Assembly: GCA_049282265.1 (NCBI GenBank)
Contig: JBAPTR010000071.1
Span: 1 to 26,320 of the forward strand
Length of the DNA stretch: 26,320 bases
Direction: 5' to 3'
DNA from: CAYUCJ01 sp049282265
Lineage (GTDB): Bacteria > Desulfobacterota > DSM-4660 > Desulfatiglandales > Desulfatiglandaceae
The notes under the pieces are model-generated. The model made no database searches and was not told the origin of the DNA. It saw only the letters and a program-made list of their open reading frames with translations. The position numbers and the translations under genes are program-made. Shown here piece by piece: positions 22,155-26,320 of the stretch (position 1 is the stretch's first letter; every line of letters starts with the position of its first letter).

Positions 22155-23081
22155 TTGGATCTTCGTGATCTCACAGGCGATTTTTTCCAGGCACTCCGGC
22201 ATCAGAAAGGATACTCGCCTCACACGGTTAAAAGCTATCGGGCCGACCTGAACCATTTCCTGGAATTCCTGAGCTCCAAAGAAAAAGCAAAGGCGGGAAA
22301 GCGTGCCGGGCTGGAAGCGGACAGTGTAGATCCACGGGAAATTCGGAGCTATCTGGGGAGCCTTTTCGGCCACTACAGGCGGACTTCGATCGCAAGAAGG
22401 CTTTCGGCCGTCCGGTCATTTTTCGTCTTTCTGGAAAAAGAAGGCCTTTTGGAGAGCAACCCCGCGAAGGAAATTTCTTCGCCCAGGCTGGAGAAAACCA
22501 TACCGGTTTACCTCACGGTCGACGAGGTTTTCAGACTCCTTGAAAGGCCTGAAAAAGGGACGCCCGCGGGCCTCAGAGACCTGGCTATTCTCGAATTACT
22601 CTATTCCTGCGGGATACGTGTCGGGGAGTTGACGGGTCTGAATATTTCCAGCGTTGACCCTGATGAACGGCTCCTCAAGGTCAGAGGAAAAGGGAAAAAA
22701 GAGCGAATTGTGCCCGTTGGCAGGCACGCCCTGAAAGCCATCAAACACTACCTGGAGGCAACGGAAAACCTGAGAAAAAAGGTTGGCGGAGAGCATGGGG
22801 GAAGCCCCCTGTTCATGAACCAGCGGGGAGGTCGCCTTTCACCCCGAAGTATCCGGAGGATACTGAAGCGCTATGTCAACGAGTGCGGCCTCTCTCCTGA
22901 GATCAGTCCCCATTCCATGCGGCACACCTTTGCCACCCATATGCTCGAGGGAGGCGCTGATCTGAGATCGGTTCAGGAACTCCTGGGACATGAAAGCCTT
23001 TCCACGACACAAAAATACACCCATGTCACCCTGGACCGGCTGATGGAGGTCTATGACAAGGCGCACCCCAGGAGCCATTAG
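22155..23081 (+). CDS. xerC: Tyrosine recombinase XerC (TTG start)
   Basis: XerC acts with XerD at dif to resolve chromosome dimers. The core-binding domain (about 1-110) includes GYSPHTVKSYRADL and the catalytic domain carries R155, H253, R256, H279 and nucleophile Y288. Length 308 is standard. No ATG is available: the frame opens after a stop at 22104-22106, and the only usual start near the expected N-terminus is TTG at 22155, with GGGGCGACGGG just ahead. It precedes hslV and hslU, as codV precedes clpQ and clpY in Bacillus. The IntI-type enzyme at the left edge is a different subfamily. Confidence 0.94.
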   Translation: MDLRDLTGDFFQALRHQKGYSPHTVKSYRADLNHFLEFLSSKEKAKAGKRAGLEADSVDPREIRSYLGSLFGHYRRTSIARRLSAVRSFFVFLEKEGLLESNPAKEISSPRLEKTIPVYLTVDEVFRLLERPEKGTPAGLRDLAILELLYSCGIRVGELTGLNISSVDPDERLLKVRGKGKKERIVPVGRHALKAIKHYLEATENLRKKVGGEHGGSPLFMNQRGGRLSPRSIRRILKRYVNECGLSPEISPHSMRHTFATHMLEGGADLRSVQELLGHESLSTTQKYTHVTLDRLMEVYDKAHPRSH

Positions 23082-23116
23082 CGCGGATTTACGATGTGGA
23101 ATTGGGTGCTTTGGCA

Positions 23117-23134
23117 TTCGTGGGTATTCACGAA
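23117..23134. repeat. Inverted repeat upstream of hslV
   Basis: TTCGTG (23117-23122) and CACGAA (23129-23134) flank GGTATT, 17 bp before the hslV ATG and directly ahead of its GAGGAGG site. It may form a small hairpin near the ribosome-binding site or serve as an operator. Confidence 0.35.
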
Positions 23135-23151
23135 CATGAGGAGGCAGTAAA

Positions 23152-23703
23152 ATGCAAGAAGGACGTCCCAGGATAAGGGCCACAACGATCCTTGCGGTGA
23201 GGACGGGTGGAAGGGCGGTCATGGCAGGTGACGGCCAGGTCACGCTCGGGGAGACCATCATGAAGCACAAGGCGAACAAGGTGCGCTTCATGTTCCGGGA
23301 CACCGTCCTGGTGGGATTTGCAGGCGCCGCGGCGGACGCGTTCAACCTGTTCGAGCGGCTGGAGGGAAAACTCGAAACCTACGGCGGAAACCTGACCAGG
23401 GCAGCGGTGGAGCTTGCGAAAGACTGGCGGACCGACAAGATCCTGAGAAAACTGGAGGCCCTTCTCCTGGCCACGGACATGGAGCATACCCTCATCATCT
23501 CGGGCACCGGCGACGTCATTGAACCGGATGAATGCGTGGCGGCCATCGGTTCCGGTGGGCCCTATGCCCTGGCAGCGGCCCAAGCTCTTGTGGAGCACTC
23601 CGATCTGGACGCGGTTGCCATTGCCCGTGAGGCCATGCGTATAGCGGGATCTATTTGCCTTTACACCAATGATCAAGTGACCGTAGAGGAATTAAAAGCA
23701 TGA
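23152..23703 (+). CDS. hslV: ATP-dependent protease subunit HslV
   Basis: HslV is the proteasome-like peptidase of the HslUV complex in the cytoplasm. A 10-residue propeptide precedes the nucleophile T11 in ATTILAVR; GDGQVTLG, MKHKANKVR and GFAGAAADAFNLFERLE follow as expected. At 183 residues it is normal. GAGGAGG lies 7 bp ahead of the ATG. It follows xerC after 70 bp and overlaps hslU by ATGA. Confidence 0.97.
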   Translation: MQEGRPRIRATTILAVRTGGRAVMAGDGQVTLGETIMKHKANKVRFMFRDTVLVGFAGAAADAFNLFERLEGKLETYGGNLTRAAVELAKDWRTDKILRKLEALLLATDMEHTLIISGTGDVIEPDECVAAIGSGGPYALAAAQALVEHSDLDAVAIAREAMRIAGSICLYTNDQVTVEELKA

Positions 23704-25073
23704 AAGTCTTGACCCCCAGAGAGATTGTCTCGGAACTGGACAAATATATTATCGGGCAGCATGATGCCAAACGCTCGGTGGCTATCGCTTTGAGAAACAG
23801 GTGGCGCCGCCAGCAGGTCTCCCCCGATCTCAGGGACGAGATCGCCCCCAAGAACATTATCATGATAGGGCCCACCGGCGTTGGGAAAACAGAGATCGCC
23901 AGGCGTCTGGCCCGATTGGCCAATTCTCCTTTTCTCAAGGTGGAGGCCACCAAGTTCACCGAAGTGGGTTATGTGGGAAGGGATGTGGAGTCCATGGTTC
24001 GCGACATCACGGATCTTGCCGTCAACATGGCCAGAAAGGAAGAACAGGAAACAGTCAAGGTCAAGGCAAGGGAAGTGGCGGAGGAACATCTCCTGGATAT
24101 CCTCTTGCCCAAGAAAAGGGATGATGCGAGGGAGGAAGGGGAAGGCGAAAAGGAAAAGGTCCTGGAAGTGGTCCGTGTGGACAAAGTGGAGACGCCTTCC
24201 ACCAGAGAAAAGCTCAGGCGGATGCTGAGGGAAGGCAAACTGGATGAGCGTTTTGTGGAACTGGAGGTAAGCAACAGGAATCTGCCCATGGTGGAGATTT
24301 TTTCCAATGCCGGCCTTGAAGAGATGGAGTTTAATGTCAAGGAGATGTTCGGCAACATCTTCCCATCCAAAAAGAAAAAACGTCGGGTAAAAATCCCGGA
24401 GGCCCTGGAAATTATTTTTCAGGAAGAATCCCAGAGATTGATTGACATGGATAAGGTGACTGAACGGGCCATCCGAATGACCGAACAGAGCGGAATAATC
24501 TTCCTGGATGAACTGGATAAGATTGCCGGGGCCGAATCCGGGTACGGGCCGGATGTTTCCCGAGAAGGGGTCCAGCGGGATCTGCTCCCCATCGTGGAAG
24601 GCTCAAAGGTGACCACCAAGTACGGAATGGTTAAGACGGATCACATCCTGTTCATTGCCGCCGGTGCCTTTAACGTGAGCAAACCGTCAGACCTGGTGCC
24701 GGAACTCCAGGGGAGGTTCCCCATCCGGGTGGAACTGGATTCCCTCTCCGAAGAGGACTTTGTCAGAATCCTTACCGAGCCGCAGAACGCCCTGATAACG
24801 CAGTACATGGCCCTGTTGAAAACAGAAGGGATCGAACTCCAGTTTAAAGAAGATGCCATCAAACAGATCGCCTCAATGGCGAGCAGCGTCAATGAGCGTA
24901 CCGAAAACATCGGTGCCCGCAGGCTCCACACCGTGATGGAGAAGCTGCTGGATGAGATATCCTTTGACGCCCCCGATATGCCGGACGAGAAGGTTATCAT
25001 AACCGACGCATATGTTCGCGAGAAGCTGGAGGACATCCTGGAGGACGAAAATCTGAGCCGGTATATACTGTGA
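23700..25073 (+). CDS. hslU: ATPase subunit HslU of the HslUV protease
   Basis: HslU unfolds substrates and feeds them to HslV. The N-terminus TPREIVSELDKYIIGQHDAKRSVAIALRNRWRR is diagnostic. The Walker A box is GPTGVGKT (57-64), Walker B is IIFLDELDKI with D270 and E271, and the inserted I domain spans about 110-235. Sensor regions (GRFPIRVELDSL; GARRLHTVMEKLL) and the C-terminal tail ENLSRYIL, which docks into HslV, are intact. Length 457 is normal. The stop is followed at once by a heptamer repeat array. Confidence 0.98.
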   Translation: MKVLTPREIVSELDKYIIGQHDAKRSVAIALRNRWRRQQVSPDLRDEIAPKNIIMIGPTGVGKTEIARRLARLANSPFLKVEATKFTEVGYVGRDVESMVRDITDLAVNMARKEEQETVKVKAREVAEEHLLDILLPKKRDDAREEGEGEKEKVLEVVRVDKVETPSTREKLRRMLREGKLDERFVELEVSNRNLPMVEIFSNAGLEEMEFNVKEMFGNIFPSKKKKRRVKIPEALEIIFQEESQRLIDMDKVTERAIRMTEQSGIIFLDELDKIAGAESGYGPDVSREGVQRDLLPIVEGSKVTTKYGMVKTDHILFIAAGAFNVSKPSDLVPELQGRFPIRVELDSLSEEDFVRILTEPQNALITQYMALLKTEGIELQFKEDAIKQIASMASSVNERTENIGARRLHTVMEKLLDEISFDAPDMPDEKVIITDAYVREKLEDILEDENLSRYIL

Positions 25074-25115
25074 GGCGTAAGGCATAAGGCATAGGGCGTA
25101 AGGCGTAAGGCTTAG
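25074..25115 (+). repeat. Heptamer tandem array 1 (GGCRTAR type)
   Basis: Six contiguous 7-bp units follow the hslU stop codon directly: GGCGTAA, GGCATAA, GGCATAG, GGCGTAA, GGCGTAA, GGCTTAG. A weaker seventh unit, GGTTCGA, trails off. The array carries stop codons in several frames. Confidence 0.9.
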
Positions 25116-25159
25116 GGTTCGAGGCAAAGGCGAACGACATAGAGGCATTGACCAGTCCG

Positions 25160-25194
25160 CTGGAGACTGGAGACGAGAGACTGGAAACTGGGAA
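25160..25194 (+). repeat. Heptamer tandem array 2 (CTGGAGA type)
   Basis: Five contiguous 7-bp units: CTGGAGA, CTGGAGA, CGAGAGA, CTGGAAA, CTGGGAA. The period is the same as in array 1 but the sequence is unrelated. Confidence 0.85.
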
Positions 25195-25210
25195 ATCGGG
25201 GAACAGGCTC

Positions 25211-25251
25211 AACCGGCCAACGGGCACAACGGGCGAACCGGCCAACCGATT
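25211..25251 (+). repeat. Short tandem array 3 (AACCGGCC type, period 8-9)
   Basis: Five units beginning with AAC: AACCGGCC, AACGGGCAC, AACGGGCG, AACCGGCC, AACCGATT. It lies 38 bp before the argB start. Confidence 0.75.
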
Positions 25252-25289
25252 GGATGGAGGCCGGATGGCGTTAGAGGGGACAGGGCTGA

Positions 25290-26171
25290 ATGATTACGCA
25301 CAATGACAGGGCCAAGGTCCTCGTGGAGGCCCTGCCCTTTATCCAGCGATTCAACGGCGCCACTGTTGTCGTCAAGTACGGCGGGCATGCCATGGCGGAT
25401 GAGCAGCTCAAGAGGGATTTTGCCCTGGACATCATCCTGATGAAGTATGTGGGCATCAACCCCATCGTCGTCCATGGGGGGGGACCTCAGATTGGGGCGC
25501 TCCTGGAGAAACTCTCCATAGAGCCCCATTTCGTGGATGGTATGAGGGTCACAGACCAGGAAACCATGGATGTGGTGGAAATGGTCCTCGCCGGAAAGGT
25601 CAACAAGGAAATCGTCAGCCTGATCAATGGCAACGGTGGACGGGCCGTGGGTTTGTCCGGGAAGGACGGGAAGTTAATCACGGCAGAAAAAATGTCCTAT
25701 CTGAAACGGGGGAACGATGATCAACCGCCCGAAATCATCGATATGGGCCTGGTGGGTGATATTACCGCCGTGGACAACCGGATCCTGATCGGCCTGGTTG
25801 AAAGAGGATTCATACCGGTGATCGCACCGGTGGGAGCCGGACTGGGGGGGGAAACCTACAACATCAATGCCGATCTTGTGGCCGGACACATTGCCGCTTC
25901 TCTCCATGCGAAAAAGCTGGTGCTCCTCACGGACACGGACGGCGTCCGGGACAAGAAAGGCGGGTTGATTTCAAGCCTTAAGATAGAAGAGGTCAACGGG
26001 CTCCTTGAAAATGGAACCATAAGTGGTGGTATGATCCCGAAAGTGACTTGCTGCGTGAAGGCCCTGGATGGCGGTGTTGAGAAGGCCCATATTATTGATG
26101 GACGCGATGAGCACGCCATTCTGCTGGAAATACTTACGGAGCGGGGCGTCGGCACGGAGATTGTGCATTGA
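25290..26171 (+). CDS. argB: Acetylglutamate kinase
   Basis: ArgB phosphorylates N-acetylglutamate in the second step of arginine synthesis. The amino-acid-kinase fold is marked by VVVKYGGHAM (26-35, with the catalytic lysine), VVHGGGPQI (60-68), GLSGKDGKLI, and the C-terminal LLTDTDGVRDKKG and GGMIPKVTCCVKALDGGV. Length 293 is usual. Its N-terminal region (MITHNDRAKVLVEALPFIQRFN) matches the longer, arginine-regulated type seen in delta- and epsilonproteobacteria, so feedback inhibition is likely. The binding site is modest (GAGGGGACAGGG). It follows hslU across the 216-bp tandem-repeat gap. Confidence 0.97.
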   Translation: MITHNDRAKVLVEALPFIQRFNGATVVVKYGGHAMADEQLKRDFALDIILMKYVGINPIVVHGGGPQIGALLEKLSIEPHFVDGMRVTDQETMDVVEMVLAGKVNKEIVSLINGNGGRAVGLSGKDGKLITAEKMSYLKRGNDDQPPEIIDMGLVGDITAVDNRILIGLVERGFIPVIAPVGAGLGGETYNINADLVAGHIAASLHAKKLVLLTDTDGVRDKKGGLISSLKIEEVNGLLENGTISGGMIPKVTCCVKALDGGVEKAHIIDGRDEHAILLEILTERGVGTEIVH

Positions 26172-26320
26172 AAGCGGGTTTATGCCGTGAGCGGCAGCCT
26201 ATGAGGTACGAAGAGGAGCCTAACCTGACACTCTTTTTCAGACCCTTTCTAAACACTTCGGAGGGGATGGACGCCGATTTGGGGTTTGGCATAAATTCAT
26301 AGAAGCGCGTGGGGTTTGGG
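26172..26320. other. Right-edge non-coding sequence
   Basis: 149 bp after argB with no recognisable gene. A 33-codon frame (ATG at 26201, stop ending 26302) is too short and featureless to call. GGGGTTTGG occurs twice near the end. No terminator was seen. Confidence 0.4.

Noticed and set aside
25074..25251. Possible CRISPR array
   Set aside because: Units of 7-9 bp with no spacers and no cas genes nearby; these are simple tandem repeats.
26201..26302. 33-codon frame after argB
   Set aside because: Too short, weak upstream sequence, no known small protein; probably chance.

Overview
The window looks like chromosomal DNA from a moderately GC-rich anaerobe of the former Deltaproteobacteria (Desulfobacterota). 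The reasons are a fused CobA/HemD, a tungsten/molybdenum-type aldehyde ferredoxin oxidoreductase (AOR), a type-II EF-G paralogue with an altered P-loop, a CoaBC fusion, a family-4 iron-sulfur uracil-DNA glycosylase, and the order xerC-hslV-hslU-argB. This is inferred from gene families and gene order; there is no rRNA or tRNA in the window to settle it.

Left edge (1-2946): a mobile-integron-type tyrosine recombinase (IntI family, with an extra N-terminal domain) reads rightward. In front of it is a compact control region: two promoter-like sequences facing away from each other with overlapping -35 boxes, a core-site-like heptamer in the orientation expected for attI, and the first 35 codons of a leftward reading frame that runs off the window as a first gene cassette would. 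A radical SAM protein of unknown function follows the integrase after 2 bp.

2963-6425 (minus strand): an AOR-family oxidoreductase followed by purD. 6500-11691 (plus strand): a promoter with a perfect 11-bp inverted repeat at its start point, then a tight five-gene run: LysM/SPOR-like lipoprotein, coaBC, uracil-DNA glycosylase, nfeD protease, slipin. 11882-12324: a lysine-rich Rho-N-domain protein with its own strong terminator. 12479-15682: ispD, hemC and cobA/hemD, linked by overlapping start and stop codons, feeding isoprenoid precursors and uroporphyrinogen III/siroheme synthesis.

15683-16551 has no credible gene but holds a 129-bp MITE-like imperfect palindrome abutting one copy of a ~56-bp sequence that recurs 600 bp later, plus a degenerate inverted copy. 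Then come rmuC (minus), an alpha-methylacyl-CoA racemase-like gene behind a near-consensus promoter (plus), and an EF-G-like gene with a mog-type molybdopterin adenylyltransferase (minus). The right end is xerC-hslV-hslU, three successive short tandem-repeat arrays of different sequence, then argB.

Most of the window is ordinary core metabolism. The parts that repay a second look are the integron edge, the repeat-rich 15.7-16.5 kb gap, the 25.07-25.25 kb tandem-repeat patch, and the inverted repeat at 6535-6564.
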